Program-made: the position numbers and the translations under genes
Assembly (NCBI GenBank): GCA_964608965.1
Contig: CAZSPZ010000017.1
Location: 1-37,085 of the forward strand
Length of the DNA: 37,085 nt
From: UBA10908 sp964608965
GTDB lineage: Bacteria > Bacillota > Clostridia > Peptostreptococcales > Anaerovoracaceae
Direction of reading: 5' to 3'
The notes under the pieces: model-generated
What the model saw: only the letters and a program-made list of their open reading frames with translations
The model's database searches: none
What the model was told of the DNA's origin: nothing
In this document: piece after piece, positions 1-8,655 of the stretch
Position numbering within the stretch: position 1 is the first letter of the stretch
Layout of the letters: every line of letters starts with the position of its first letter

Positions 1-49
1 TTGATAATATTTTACAAAAGGTACATACCTATTACAACTTTATTGTATC

Positions 50-712
50 AGCTCATTTGCCTGGCTTTCGGTGCAAATCTCTACTTTATTTTTAGTCGTA
101 GGAACATATTTGTTCCTACGGCCCGGCCCAAACAAGAAATTGTTTCCAAAGAGGGCGGATGTCGGGCGTGGTTGAACGTAATTTCTGAAATTCCATCGTT
201 CATAGGAACACAAATGTTCCTATCGGGGCGATTTACGATCCATTTGCACCGATTTGATCAAGCTTGCCTGGATTTCGGTGCAAATCTCCACTTTATTCTT
301 TGCCGTAGGAACATAAATGTTCCTACGGCCTTCCCAGAATGCGAAGTTGTGCAAAAGTAGGGCGGATGTCGGGCGTGGCAGAACGTATTCCTGAAATTTC
401 ATCGTTCATAGGAACATAAATGTTCCTATGGAGACGACTTATAATGAATTTGCACCGATTTGATCAAGCTTGCCTGGCTTTCGGTGCAAATCTCTACTTT
501 ATTCTTTGCCGTAGGAACAAAAATGTTCCTATCGGGGCGATTTACGATCCATTTGCACCGATTTGATCAAACTTGCTTGGATTTCGGTGCAAATCTCCAC
601 TTTATTCTTAGTCGTAGGAACATATTTGTTCCTATCGGGGCGATTTACGATCCATTTGCACCGATTTAGCCAAGTTTACCTGTCTTTCGGTGCAAATCTC
701 CACTTTATCCAA
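50..712. repeat. Repeat array 1: alternating hairpins, period about 103 nt
   Basis: No gene is supported in positions 1-883. Six palindromes of the form TAGGAACA-N4-TGTTCCTA are centred near 108, 212, 316, 418, 521 and 624, a spacing of 102-104 nt. Two linker types occur. One carries a longer inverted repeat, ATTTGCACCGA...TCGGTGCAAAT, at 242-285, 448-491, 551-594 and 654-697, with a right arm only at 68-78. The other carries a conserved stretch containing GGGCGGATGTCGGGCGTGG and TTTCTGAAATT (about 155-200 and 358-405). The palindrome loops vary (TATT, CAAA, TAAA, AAAA) while the arms are kept. Open frames through the array shift at every unit because 103 is not a multiple of three, so I do not call them genes. 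Arrays 2-4 run in the opposite orientation. Confidence 0.9.
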
Positions 713-715
713 GCC

Positions 716-790
716 AACTTTGGGCTTGGCCCAATCAACCCAACTTTGGCCCGGTCCAATCAATCTAACTTTGGGCCTCGGCCCAAATAT
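716..790. repeat. Three short tandem hairpin repeats (about 26 bp)
   Basis: Three imperfect units starting AACTTTGG lie at 716, 742 and 767. Each can fold back on itself: TTGGGC-TTG-GCCCAA in unit 1, TTGG/CCAA in unit 2 and TTTGGGCC-TC-GGCCCAAA in unit 3. They directly follow array 1 but their sequence is unrelated to its units. Confidence 0.7.
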
Positions 791-799
791 TTCAAGCAA

Positions 800-834
800 A
801 ACGGGCAGTTTTTTGTAGCTGCCCGTTAAATTTT
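800..834 (+). terminator. Terminator-like hairpin closing the array 1 region
   Basis: AACGGGCAG (800-808) and CTGCCCGTT (819-827) form a perfect 9-bp stem with a T-rich loop, followed by AAATTTTG. It separates the array from the liv promoter 50 nt downstream. The T tract is short, so its efficiency as a terminator is uncertain. Confidence 0.55.
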
Positions 835-883
835 GTCCTTAAGGAAATTGTGTCCGTCACACAAAGAAAATCCTTGAAAACTG

Positions 884-912
884 TTGACAAGCCACCAATA
901 TTAATCTATCAT
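884..912 (+). promoter_or_regulatory. Sigma-A promoter of the liv operon
   Basis: TTGACA (884-889), a 17-nt spacer and TATCAT (907-912), about 65 nt upstream of the livJ start. The match to the housekeeping consensus is strong and no other promoter-like pair was seen before the operon. Confidence 0.7.
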
Positions 913-978
913 GTACCTAATATTCTATAAATTAGGGCGAATAATCGTCCGAAAGAAATCTTTAGAAGAGGTGTAAAA

Positions 979-2142
979 ATGAAAACAAAGAAAATCTTGA
1001 CACTTGTTTTAGCAATGGTCATGATCATGAGCTTGTCCCTTACCGGTTGCGGTGGCGGCGAAGCTCCCGCTGCAGAAACTTACAAAGTCGGCGTTATTGC
1101 CCCGCTCACAGGCAACGTTTCTGTTTATGGCATCGCCGTAAAGAATGCAGCCCAGATGGCAGCAGACGAAATCAATGCAGCCGGCGGAATCAACGGAACC
1201 ATGGTTGAACTCGTTATCATGGACGATAAGGGCGACTCCACAGAAGGCGTATCTGCGTTCAATAAGCTTGTCAGCGATGGCATTACAACAATCCTTGGAC
1301 CGGTTACATCGGGCGTTACAGGTGCTGTCACCAGCATTGCAAACAGCGAGGGAGTTGTTATGTTAACACCTACTTCCACTGCTGACACCATTACCACAGA
1401 ATCTGATTACGTATTCCGTGCATGCTTCAAGGATTCCTATCAGGGAATCATGGCTGCCAAGTTCCTTTCCGAAAACGGATACACAAAAACTGCAGTTCTC
1501 TATTGCGCAGGCGATACTTATTCCAAAGGACTCAGAGATTCATTTATAGCAGCAGCTCCAGATTACGGAATCGAAGTTGTTGTAGACGAAGCAACCTCCT
1601 CCATGGATGACACAGACTTCACAACCCAGGCAACAAAGATCGCCGCTGCAGGCGCAGACAGCTTATTCGCAGCCTATTACTACAATGCAGCAGGTCCCTA
1701 CATCATTCCCCAGACAAGAGCAGCCGGTTTTTCAGGCGCAGTGATCGGTCCGGACGGGTTTGACGGAATCGTTCCTGACTATATCACCGGAAACATGGCA
1801 GACTACAACAAAGTCTACTTTACCAACCACTATTCCACAGAGAATGACAGCGAAATCGTACAGAGCTTTATTGCTAACTACAATACAGCTTTCGGCGAAA
1901 CACCCAACGCTCTTGCAGCTTTAGGTTATGACGGCATGAACATGCTGTTTAAAGCAATCGGCGAAGCCGGAACAACAGAAGCAGCTGCTGTAAAAGCTAA
2001 GTTAGACGGCATGTCCTTCGAAGGCGTTACAGGTACATTCGTACTTGATGAGACCGGTACACCGGAAAAATCCGTTGCGATTATCGAACTCTACCAGGAC
2101 GGCGACAGTGTAAGCCAGAAGTTCAACAAGACACAGAACTAG
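979..2142 (+). CDS. livJ: Branched-chain amino acid ABC transporter substrate-binding lipoprotein
   Basis: This is the extracytoplasmic receptor of a high-affinity branched-chain amino acid importer, expected to be lipid-anchored outside the membrane. The 387-aa product has a lysine-rich signal peptide, a hydrophobic stretch and a lipobox LTGC with the modified cysteine at residue 24, followed by a short GGGEAPAAE linker. The mature part starts YKVGVIAPLTGNVSVYG, typical of the periplasmic-binding-protein type I (Peripla_BP_6) fold, and continues with the LVSDGITTILGPVTSG segment. The start is fixed by GAAGAGG upstream of ATG. It opens the liv operon; livH follows after a hairpin-containing gap, as is usual where the receptor is made in excess. 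Leucine, isoleucine and valine are the likely ligands, but other amino acids or amides are possible in this family. Confidence 0.93.
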   Translation: MKTKKILTLVLAMVMIMSLSLTGCGGGEAPAAETYKVGVIAPLTGNVSVYGIAVKNAAQMAADEINAAGGINGTMVELVIMDDKGDSTEGVSAFNKLVSDGITTILGPVTSGVTGAVTSIANSEGVVMLTPTSTADTITTESDYVFRACFKDSYQGIMAAKFLSENGYTKTAVLYCAGDTYSKGLRDSFIAAAPDYGIEVVVDEATSSMDDTDFTTQATKIAAAGADSLFAAYYYNAAGPYIIPQTRAAGFSGAVIGPDGFDGIVPDYITGNMADYNKVYFTNHYSTENDSEIVQSFIANYNTAFGETPNALAALGYDGMNMLFKAIGEAGTTEAAAVKAKLDGMSFEGVTGTFVLDETGTPEKSVAIIELYQDGDSVSQKFNKTQN

Positions 2143-2182
2143 TCATTTACTGCATCCTTTTCATAGGTGCGTAAAATATGCT

Positions 2183-2230
2183 AAAATGGAGAGGCGCGAA
2201 AAAACAAAAAATGTTCGTGCCTCTCATTTT
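2183..2230 (+). terminator. Intra-operon hairpin between livJ and livH
   Basis: AAAATGGAGAGGCGCGAA (2183-2200) pairs with TTCGTGCCTCTCATTTT (2214-2230), giving 16-17 pairs with one bulged G and one wobble. Only a weak T run follows. A partial terminator or 3'-end stabiliser that raises receptor mRNA over permease mRNA is the likely role (inference). Confidence 0.6.
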
Positions 2231-2301
2231 CCTTGTTAGAGGAGCGCATTCGGTATACAATACCTGTGCAAAAGAAATCTACGAAAGGCGGACTTTCTGA
2301 A

Positions 2302-3219
2302 TTGAGCGAGTTCATACAACAGGCAATCAACGGGCTTCGAATGGGAAGCGTATACGCTTTAGTTGCTTTAGGGTACACGATGGTGTACGGCATTATTAGA
2401 TTGATCAATTTTGCCCACGGCGACTTTATTATGGTAGGTGCATACACGTTGATTTTTACCATCCCGGTCATGCTGGGATTCGGCCTTCCGGCCTGGGTTG
2501 CTATCATTGCAGCCATTATTGTGTCGTCTGCCGCAGGAGTGGCTACGGAAGCCATTGCATACAAACCTGTTCGCGCCAAAGGTACGAATATGTCTGCACT
2601 GATCACGGCTATCGCGGTGAGCTTATTCCTCGAAAATTTGGCACAAGTTTTATTCACTTCCAACCCAAGGGTTATTAAGGCTTCTATCTTCAGCCTTCCG
2701 CCGCTGAACATAGGCTCCGTCAAAATAGACGGAAATACTCTTGCCACGATTATTATCGCAGCGGTCGTCATGATCGCACTGCAGCTGTTTATCCAAAAGA
2801 CGAAAATGGGACGGGCTATGCGTGCTGTTTCCGAAGATAAACAAGCTTCGATTCTTATGGGCATCAATGTCAACAATACGATTACCATTACTTTTGCCAT
2901 CGGCTCCTCTCTGGCTGCCGTTGCGGCTTTAATGTATTGTGCCCAATATCCTTCGGTTATGCCTACCATGGGCTCGATGTTAGGCCTTAAGGCTTTCGTC
3001 GCCGCCGTTTTGGGTGGGATCGGAATTATTCCAGGCGCTATGCTGGGGGGCCTTAGCATTGGCCTGATCGAATCGCTTTCCAAAGCATACAGCGGCGTTC
3101 TGACTGGGGGGATTATCACTTCGGCCTTTTCTGACGCGGTCGTGTTTGTTATACTGATCATCGTTCTGCTTGTAAAGCCTGCGGGTATTTTGGGCAAGAA
3201 CGTAGGGGAGAAGGTGTAA
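2302..3219 (+). CDS. livH: Branched-chain amino acid ABC transporter permease LivH
   Basis: This is an inner-membrane permease subunit that forms the translocation channel with LivM. The 305-aa product begins SEFIQQAINGLRMGSVYALVA and continues with LGYTMVYGIIRLINFAHGD, the hallmark start of the LivH family. Around eight hydrophobic segments follow, with the conserved GLKAFVAAVLGGIGIIPGA loop near the C-terminus that docks to the ATPases. I chose the TTG at 2302, which has AAAGGCGG about 10 nt upstream and gives the usual family length. The frame is open back to a TTG at 2233, but that extension is hydrophilic, unlike the family and lacks a ribosome-binding site. An ATG at 2341 would cut into the first helix. 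livM follows after 4 nt. Confidence 0.92.
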   Translation: MSEFIQQAINGLRMGSVYALVALGYTMVYGIIRLINFAHGDFIMVGAYTLIFTIPVMLGFGLPAWVAIIAAIIVSSAAGVATEAIAYKPVRAKGTNMSALITAIAVSLFLENLAQVLFTSNPRVIKASIFSLPPLNIGSVKIDGNTLATIIIAAVVMIALQLFIQKTKMGRAMRAVSEDKQASILMGINVNNTITITFAIGSSLAAVAALMYCAQYPSVMPTMGSMLGLKAFVAAVLGGIGIIPGAMLGGLSIGLIESLSKAYSGVLTGGIITSAFSDAVVFVILIIVLLVKPAGILGKNVGEKV

Positions 3220-3223
3220 CGCG

Positions 3224-4291
3224 ATGAAAATGCCAAAAGAAATAAGAAAATCCTCCACCATCAACTTGATCGCCTGTGTTGCGATTTTAGCTGTTGCGTC
3301 GGTTATAGGTTTTACACAGATGTTGTCCTCCTATTTGGTGGGCATCGTATGGCTCTCCTGCATCGGTGTGATCATGGCTACTTCCCTGAATATCAGCAAT
3401 GGTTTTCTGGGACAGATGGCTCTTGGCCACGCAGGGTTTATGCTCATCGGAGCTTACACTTCGGCGTTGCTCTCTCTTGGAATGGTCCGCGGCGGCGTAC
3501 TGGCCGGAGATGGCAGCGAACAGTTTATACGTTTTGTGATATGTATTATCGCTTCCGGTATTTTAGCGGCAGTTTTCGGTGTGCTGGTCGGCATCCCGGC
3601 TCTTCGCCTTCGAGGCGATTATCTGGCAATCATTACGCTGGGCTTTGGTGAAATTATCCGTGTCGTAATACAGGGAATTCCATGGGCGGGTGCGGATGGG
3701 CTTGCACTGGGTTCTGCCAGCCCGGTTTTGTATAAGACGGGTCTTGGTTTTAACAATGCCACAAAGTCTCATTATCTCGCTTTTATCGTTCTTCTTACGA
3801 TTGTTTGCGTCGCGGCTATTTATACCTTTATCCGCTCTCGCTACGGACGTGCGATTATTTCCATAAGAGACGATGAAATCGCCTCCTCTGCCAGCGGCAT
3901 CGACACGACATTCTATAAAGTAATGGGCTTTGCTTATTCTGCTTTCTTTGCGGGAATTGCAGGTGCGATATTTGCAGCTTGCTATTCTTCTTTAAACAGC
4001 GGCAACATGGGCTTTATGGCCTCCGTCAACTACTTTGTTATGGTGGTTTTCGGCGGCATGGGTTCCATTACCGGCTCGATTATATCGGCCATCGGTCTTA
4101 CCACGTTAAACGAAGCGCTGCGTTCTTTCGACGAGTACAGAATGCTGGTTTATTCGGTGGTCCTGATTCTGATGATGATTTTCCGCCCCATCGGTTTAAT
4201 GGGTACGTACGAGTTTTCTTTAACGCGTATGATAAAGAAATTAACCGGCAAAAGCCCTAAGAAAAATAAGGGGAAGGAGGTGGAAGCATAA
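3224..4291 (+). CDS. livM: Branched-chain amino acid ABC transporter permease LivM
   Basis: Second permease subunit of the Liv importer. The 355-aa product is strongly hydrophobic and carries the LivM signature segments NGFLGQMALGHAGFMLIGAY (about residues 59-78) and PALRLRGDYLAIITLGFGEI, plus the cytoplasmic GGMGSITGSIISA loop that contacts LivG/LivF. The C-terminus is a basic tail rich in lysine. The ATG at 3224 has GGGGAGAAGG upstream. The stop codon TAA shares its last A with the ATG of livG, so the two are translationally coupled. Nothing in the sequence suggests damage. Confidence 0.93.
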   Translation: MKMPKEIRKSSTINLIACVAILAVASVIGFTQMLSSYLVGIVWLSCIGVIMATSLNISNGFLGQMALGHAGFMLIGAYTSALLSLGMVRGGVLAGDGSEQFIRFVICIIASGILAAVFGVLVGIPALRLRGDYLAIITLGFGEIIRVVIQGIPWAGADGLALGSASPVLYKTGLGFNNATKSHYLAFIVLLTIVCVAAIYTFIRSRYGRAIISIRDDEIASSASGIDTTFYKVMGFAYSAFFAGIAGAIFAACYSSLNSGNMGFMASVNYFVMVVFGGMGSITGSIISAIGLTTLNEALRSFDEYRMLVYSVVLILMMIFRPIGLMGTYEFSLTRMIKKLTGKSPKKNKGKEVEA

Positions 4292-5136
4292 TGGATAATG
4301 CAATGAACGAATCCTCCGGAAAAATTTGGGGTGTCCCCCACGAAGCTCCCGCTTCTTCCGAAACGAAGGAAGCTCCCTTGCTGAAAGTGGAGCACCTTGG
4401 CATAACGTTCGGCGGCCTTCGCGCCGTGAATGAATTCAGCCTGGAGATGGGAGAAAATGAACTTGTTGGTCTGATCGGACCAAACGGCGCGGGAAAGACC
4501 ACCGTCTTTAACCTGCTGACCGGCGTTTATGTCCCCACCGAGGGCGACTTCTACTTCTGCGGAAAGCGCATGAACGGCAAGAAAATTCATCAGGTTGTCC
4601 AAAGCGGCATCGCAAGAACGTTCCAGAACATACGACTCTTTAAAAAGATGACGGTGCTGGAAAACGTTAAGGTCGCGATGAATCCGTACTACAAATACAA
4701 TTTGCTTAACGCCCTTTTAAGAACGGGCAGATACTGGGAAAGCGAGCAGGAAAATGACGAAAAGGCTCGTAACCTGCTGGAGATTTTCAATCTGCAGGAC
4801 AAGGCGGATTATATAGCGTCCAACCTGCCGTACGGGCAGCAGCGGAAACTGGAGATTGCAAGAGCTTTGGCTACCGGCATGAAACTGCTTCTTCTGGACG
4901 AACCGGCCGCAGGCATGAACCCCACGGAAACCGCGGAGCTTCTGGACTGTATTAAAGTAATTCGCGAACGTTTCAACGTTTCCATTCTTCTGATCGAGCA
5001 CGATATGAGTTTGGTCATGAAGATTTGCGAACGCATCGTCGTGATAGATTACGGAACGACCATCGCTCATGGCACGCCTGAGCAAATCGCTTCCAATCCA
5101 AAGGTCATCGCCGCCTATTTGGGCGAAGAAGAATAA
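4291..5136 (+). CDS. livG: Branched-chain amino acid ABC transporter ATP-binding protein LivG
   Basis: Cytoplasmic ATPase that, with LivF, powers the Liv importer. The 281-aa protein has Walker A GPNGAGKT (63-70), the Q-loop region ARTFQNIRLFKKMTVLENV typical of LivG, the signature YGQQRKLEIARA, Walker B LLLLDEPAAGMNP and the H-loop IEHDMSLVM. It is about 30 residues longer at the N-terminus than usual: the ABC domain begins only at LLKVEHLG near residue 30. The ATG at 4291 overlaps the livM stop and has a strong AAGGAGGTGG, so I keep it. An in-frame TTG at 4378 with GAAGGA upstream would give a standard-length LivG and could be a second start. Confidence 0.92.
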   Translation: MDNAMNESSGKIWGVPHEAPASSETKEAPLLKVEHLGITFGGLRAVNEFSLEMGENELVGLIGPNGAGKTTVFNLLTGVYVPTEGDFYFCGKRMNGKKIHQVVQSGIARTFQNIRLFKKMTVLENVKVAMNPYYKYNLLNALLRTGRYWESEQENDEKARNLLEIFNLQDKADYIASNLPYGQQRKLEIARALATGMKLLLLDEPAAGMNPTETAELLDCIKVIRERFNVSILLIEHDMSLVMKICERIVVIDYGTTIAHGTPEQIASNPKVIAAYLGEEE

Positions 5137-5187
5137 AGAATAATCGAGTTGGCGAATGAGCTCATTTGCCTGCGAAAGGATTTCAAA

Positions 5188-5895
5188 ATGCTAAAGATAG
5201 AAAACCTGCACGTATCCTACGGCGCCATCCATGCCATCAAAGGGGTAAGTCTCACTGTGAATGACGGGGAAATCGTTTCTCTGATCGGGGCCAACGGCGC
5301 CGGAAAGACAACGATTTTGCATACGGTTACAGGGCTTATTCCTGCCAGCGAAGGCACGATTGAATACAACGGTGTGGATCTTCGAAAGGCAGTGCCAAGC
5401 AGCATCGTTACGATGGGACTTGCGCACGTTCCCGAAGGAAGGCACGTATTTACCCGCATGTCTGTGGAAGAAAACCTCTTGATGGGTGCCTTTTTCAGAA
5501 AGGAATCCGGCTCCGAGTTGGACCAGGATTTAGACCGCGTATACGAAAGTTTTCCGCGCCTTAAAGAGCGTCAGAAGCAGATGGCCGGCACGCTTTCGGG
5601 CGGCGAACAGCAGATGCTTGCCACCGGCCGCGCCATGATGAGCCGGCCCAAGATGATTGTCATGGACGAGCCTTCCATGGGGTTATCCCCATTGCTGGTA
5701 AAGGAAGTGTTCCACATCATCGAAAAAATGCACGAGAGCGGGATCACCGTTCTGCTCGTCGAGCAGAACGCGAAGATGGCCCTTTCCATCGCCGACCGCG
5801 CATACGTCCTGGAGACGGGCCAGATCGCCATGGAAGGAATCGCCGAAGAACTGATGAACGACGCCCGCGTCAAGAAGGCTTACCTGGGCGCGTAA
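5188..5895 (+). CDS. livF: Branched-chain amino acid ABC transporter ATP-binding protein LivF
   Basis: Second ATPase of the Liv importer. The 235-aa product matches the LivF family length. Walker A GANGAGKT lies at 34-41, followed by the family block LAHVPEGRHVFTRMSVEENL, signature LSGGEQQMLATGRAMM, Walker B MIVMDEPSMGLSP and H-loop region VEQNAKMALSIADRAYVLETG. The start is the ATG at 5188 with GAAAGGA upstream; an upstream TTG at 5149 in the same frame has no ribosome-binding site and would add residues unlike the family. This is the last gene of the operon and runs convergently into the AAA/DUF4143 gene. I found no clear terminator hairpin in the 38-nt gap. Confidence 0.93.
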   Translation: MLKIENLHVSYGAIHAIKGVSLTVNDGEIVSLIGANGAGKTTILHTVTGLIPASEGTIEYNGVDLRKAVPSSIVTMGLAHVPEGRHVFTRMSVEENLLMGAFFRKESGSELDQDLDRVYESFPRLKERQKQMAGTLSGGEQQMLATGRAMMSRPKMIVMDEPSMGLSPLLVKEVFHIIEKMHESGITVLLVEQNAKMALSIADRAYVLETGQIAMEGIAEELMNDARVKKAYLGA

Positions 5896-5933
5896 GAAAA
5901 ATAAAAGTTACATTTATAAATGCCATGATGCGA

Positions 5934-7223
5934 CTATATGCAAAATGCAGCATATAGCGGCACTGAATCAAAAGTATCGGCCTTACCGAAATTCTTAGAA
6001 GACAATTTGATCGCACGATCAGGATTGTATTTCTTTATAAATAAGGTAAGGCTTTTTGATTGCGTGTTTGTTCCTCTTTTCACTTCAATCGCTGTCCTTA
6101 TTCCATGCTTTTGAACTACAAAATCCACTTCGGCAATATGCTCACTCGTCCAATAATATAAATCGTATCCGTTGGAAGCGAGCGCCTGAGCAACATAATT
6201 CTCGGCGATTGATCCCATAAATTGATTGTCTTCGTCGGAAAGAACCGTATGTTGCGATATCCCGGTTTTCATCGTCAAAACACCTACATCGCCCATATAT
6301 AATTTAAAGTTTGACGGATTTGCGTAAACAGAAATAGGGTCAAATCCTTGTTCTATGTTCCGGCACTTTTGTACAATTCCGGCAAAAGTCAGCCAATCGA
6401 TTGCCTCTCCGAAAATGCTGGCTGTACCTCCCCTTTGAACAACTTTATATTGAAATTTATGATTTTCTTTGCCAAGTTGAGCCGGAATGGAATGATAGCA
6501 GGAGCGTATTTTGACGCTGTCAGATGTTGATGCATACTTTGCCATATCGGCGATATAGTCGCTCGTAATTTTATTTTGAACGTCAGGAATTACGACAAGA
6601 CTATCTGCAAGCAAATATTCTTTGACCACCGCCGGCATACCTCCTACAATCAGGTAGGTTTTATAATAGTCTGACGCTTTGTTATGCATTGCCTGGGGCA
6701 TAGGCTCTGTAATGTTATAGTGTGCTCTTATCATCAATGCAAGTTCTTCTTCATTCATGCTCCAAAGGAACTCTTCAAAATCCATGGCATAAAGTGTAAG
6801 GGTATCCACCTTTCCTACAGGATAAGAATATTTTTCTCGATTGACGGCTACCCCCAGCAAACTTCCGGCCGCGGCAACATGATATTGGGGCGCTTGTTCG
6901 CAAAAGTATTTAAGCGAAGTGAGTACTCGCTCTGCAATCTGAATTTCATCAAATAAGATAAGAGTTTCTCCGGGAACAATACGTTCTTTGGTGTAAGCCT
7001 CCAGAAATTTTATGATACGATCAGGCTCAATATTCTCATTAAAATAATCTGCAACCGAGAAATTTGTTTCAAGATTAACGTAAACTGTATTTTTGAAGTA
7101 CCTCCGCCCAAATTCTTGCAAAATGAATGTCTTCCCAACTTGTCTTGCGCCGTTAAGAATGAGCGGCATTCTGTTGCTTTGATCTTTCCACTTTACTAAA
7201 TCTTCTTCGATTTTGCGTTTCAT
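5934..7223 (-). CDS. AAA-type ATPase with C-terminal DUF4143 domain
   Basis: The 429-aa protein belongs to the widespread ATP-binding AAA_14/DUF4143 family. Residues 25-32 are the Walker A GARQVGKT and residues 87-93 the Walker B TLILFDE. The C-terminal DUF4143 part carries an EVDFVV...AIEVKRG arrangement resembling the acidic and E-x-K core of PD-(D/E)XK nuclease folds. The biological role of the family is not established; a P-loop ATPase coupled to a nuclease-like domain is all the sequence supports. The start at 7223 has GGAGGT 7-8 nt upstream; the frame is open to 7328 but that extension lies in the promoter region. The gene stands alone, opposite to both neighbours, with its own promoter. 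Confidence 0.85.
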   Translation of the reverse strand: MKRKIEEDLVKWKDQSNRMPLILNGARQVGKTFILQEFGRRYFKNTVYVNLETNFSVADYFNENIEPDRIIKFLEAYTKERIVPGETLILFDEIQIAERVLTSLKYFCEQAPQYHVAAAGSLLGVAVNREKYSYPVGKVDTLTLYAMDFEEFLWSMNEEELALMIRAHYNITEPMPQAMHNKASDYYKTYLIVGGMPAVVKEYLLADSLVVIPDVQNKITSDYIADMAKYASTSDSVKIRSCYHSIPAQLGKENHKFQYKVVQRGGTASIFGEAIDWLTFAGIVQKCRNIEQGFDPISVYANPSNFKLYMGDVGVLTMKTGISQHTVLSDEDNQFMGSIAENYVAQALASNGYDLYYWTSEHIAEVDFVVQKHGIRTAIEVKRGTNTQSKSLTLFIKKYNPDRAIKLSSKNFGKADTFDSVPLYAAFCI

Positions 7224-7244
7224 GAATATTACCTCCACAAGCGT

Positions 7245-7273
7245 AACATAGTCTAAAAGTATAAAGTTGTCAA
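7245..7273 (-). promoter_or_regulatory. Promoter of the AAA/DUF4143 gene
   Basis: On the minus strand, TTGACA (7273-7268), a 17-nt spacer and TATGTT (7250-7245), ending 21 nt before the start codon. The upstream flank is very A/T-rich, consistent with an UP-like element. Confidence 0.65.
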
Positions 7274-7426
7274 TAAAAATCAAAATATTCTGACTTTTTT
7301 TGACGACTTTATCAAAAAAAACTTCCACTCCTACCTTGTCTTGCTTTTTTCTCTAATCCATTATAAAATACCCAAAGAGGTGGCGTTCTGCCGTCCTTAC
7401 TCCCACAAAATTAAAAGGTTAACAGA

Positions 7427-8578
7427 ATGAAATGCAAACATCCGGCGGCCATTGGTCGTTTTAATAGGATTACGGCAGCTGTCATTATTACGGCAGGGCT
7501 TTTTGCTGCGCCGATTTGGGCGGAGACTAATTTTACCGATGTAGATCCCGGATACTGGGGCGCAGATTATATTCAGGCTGCGGCGGAAGCCGGCATTATC
7601 GACGGATATCCGTCCGCAAATACAGGCACTTTTGTGTTTAAGCCCGAAAACATGGTCAGCAAACAGGAATCCGCGACCATGATTTACCGCACGCTTGCGA
7701 ATGCCGGCCTTCTTAACGAAGACACGGACTTGTCTGCAGAGTATACGGACATCTTAAAGGTATGCAGTATCGACAGCTGGGCCGGCCGCTATGCCGCCTA
7801 TGGTTTCAAATATTCTTATTTGACGCAGGCGGATTTTGCCGCTTCGACGAAAACGTTAAAAGGCGGCGCTGTCAACGCGCCCCGTCAGACAATAGCAGCC
7901 TGGTCCGCAAAAGCTATGGGCTACGAGCTTTCCCCTCTCAGCATTCTTCCTTATGCAGATGCAGCCGCCGTCTCGGCGGAGATGATTCCTTATGTGGATG
8001 CGCTTTATCGGGCGGGCATCATGACCGGCGACACAAAGGGAAATTTGAACCCGTCAGCCGGCATAAAGAGAGTGGAATTTGCCGCGATTTGCACCAGACT
8101 CCTGGCCTGGGCGGAAGAGACCGGCGACACGACGCAGGCGGCCAGAAAATTAGCGGACAGCCTGATTATTATCAGCGGCACGGTGACAGACATCAATGTC
8201 TCGGCGCAGACTTTGCTGATCAAAAATGATGACGGCCAGACGAGCCGCATTCAAATTGCTTCGGACTCCGAGATTATTCTGGACGGAGCCGAAGCTGAAT
8301 TTAGCGATCTTTCCGTCCTGTGGAACAGGTATTCGTCGGTGTCTTGTATTATGGGCGCCGGCGGACAAGTGCTCGTTCAGACGAGTGCACTTGTCCAGAC
8401 CGGCATCATCGACAGTATTTCCTACGAGGACGATTATGCCGTTCTCGCCATAGACATGGCCGGCGGCGCCCGCGTCAAGTACTGTTACGACGATAGCACC
8501 GTTTCAGAAAACGCTATAAAAGAAAATGACGAAATAACGTTTATAGCAGATGGCGCTTATCTTTTGGAAACCAAATAG
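7427..8578 (+). CDS. S-layer homology (SLH) domain protein
   Basis: This is a predicted secreted cell-envelope protein. The 383-aa product has a basic N-terminus, a hydrophobic core and a likely signal-peptidase site near APIWAETNF (about residue 32). One SLH repeat spans about 33-90 (FTDVDPGYWGADYIQAAAEAG...GYP...F.PE..V.KQE). A degenerate second lies about 100-165. A third spans about 170-228 (YADAAAVSAEMIPYVDALYRAGIMTGD...KRVEFAAICTRLL). SLH triplets bind pyruvylated secondary wall polymer. The remaining 150 residues look beta-rich and are not recognised. The ribosome-binding site is weak (AAAAGG). It is followed by rho on the same strand; functional linkage is unlikely. Confidence 0.82.
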   Translation: MKCKHPAAIGRFNRITAAVIITAGLFAAPIWAETNFTDVDPGYWGADYIQAAAEAGIIDGYPSANTGTFVFKPENMVSKQESATMIYRTLANAGLLNEDTDLSAEYTDILKVCSIDSWAGRYAAYGFKYSYLTQADFAASTKTLKGGAVNAPRQTIAAWSAKAMGYELSPLSILPYADAAAVSAEMIPYVDALYRAGIMTGDTKGNLNPSAGIKRVEFAAICTRLLAWAEETGDTTQAARKLADSLIIISGTVTDINVSAQTLLIKNDDGQTSRIQIASDSEIILDGAEAEFSDLSVLWNRYSSVSCIMGAGGQVLVQTSALVQTGIIDSISYEDDYAVLAIDMAGGARVKYCYDDSTVSENAIKENDEITFIADGAYLLETK

Positions 8579-8616
8579 GCGCTGTGCGCCCCAATATAGT
8601 AGATAAAGAAGAACAA

Positions 8617-8630
8617 CCGCCGGGGGGCGG
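8617..8630 (+). other. GC-rich hairpin in the rho leader
   Basis: CCGCC-GGGG-GGCGG lies 25 nt before the rho ATG. A second small hairpin, GGCGC-TGT-GCGCC, sits at 8578-8590. rho is autogenously controlled in several bacteria, so a leader structure is plausible, but no function is shown here. Confidence 0.35.
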
Positions 8631-8655
8631 CACTCCCTACTACGAAAGGAAGTCT

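Noticed and set aside
97..120. Palindromes as Gram-positive LexA (SOS) boxes
   Set aside because: The SOS box is GAAC-N4-GTTC; here the spacing is N6 or N7 in every copy, and copies are not placed at promoters.
1..829. Overlapping open frames of 60-119 codons with recurring peptide LSGRFTIHLHRF...FGANLHFIL
   Set aside because: They are translations of the repeat array on both strands; the 102-103-nt period shifts the frame from unit to unit and there are no ribosome-binding sites.
5896..5933. Terminator between livF and the DUF4143 gene
   Set aside because: Only CATTTATAAATG is palindromic, with no GC stem and no T run.
5934..7223. AAA/DUF4143 protein as part of a defence island
   Set aside because: It stands alone beside a transporter and an envelope gene, with no toxin, methylase or other defence gene nearby.
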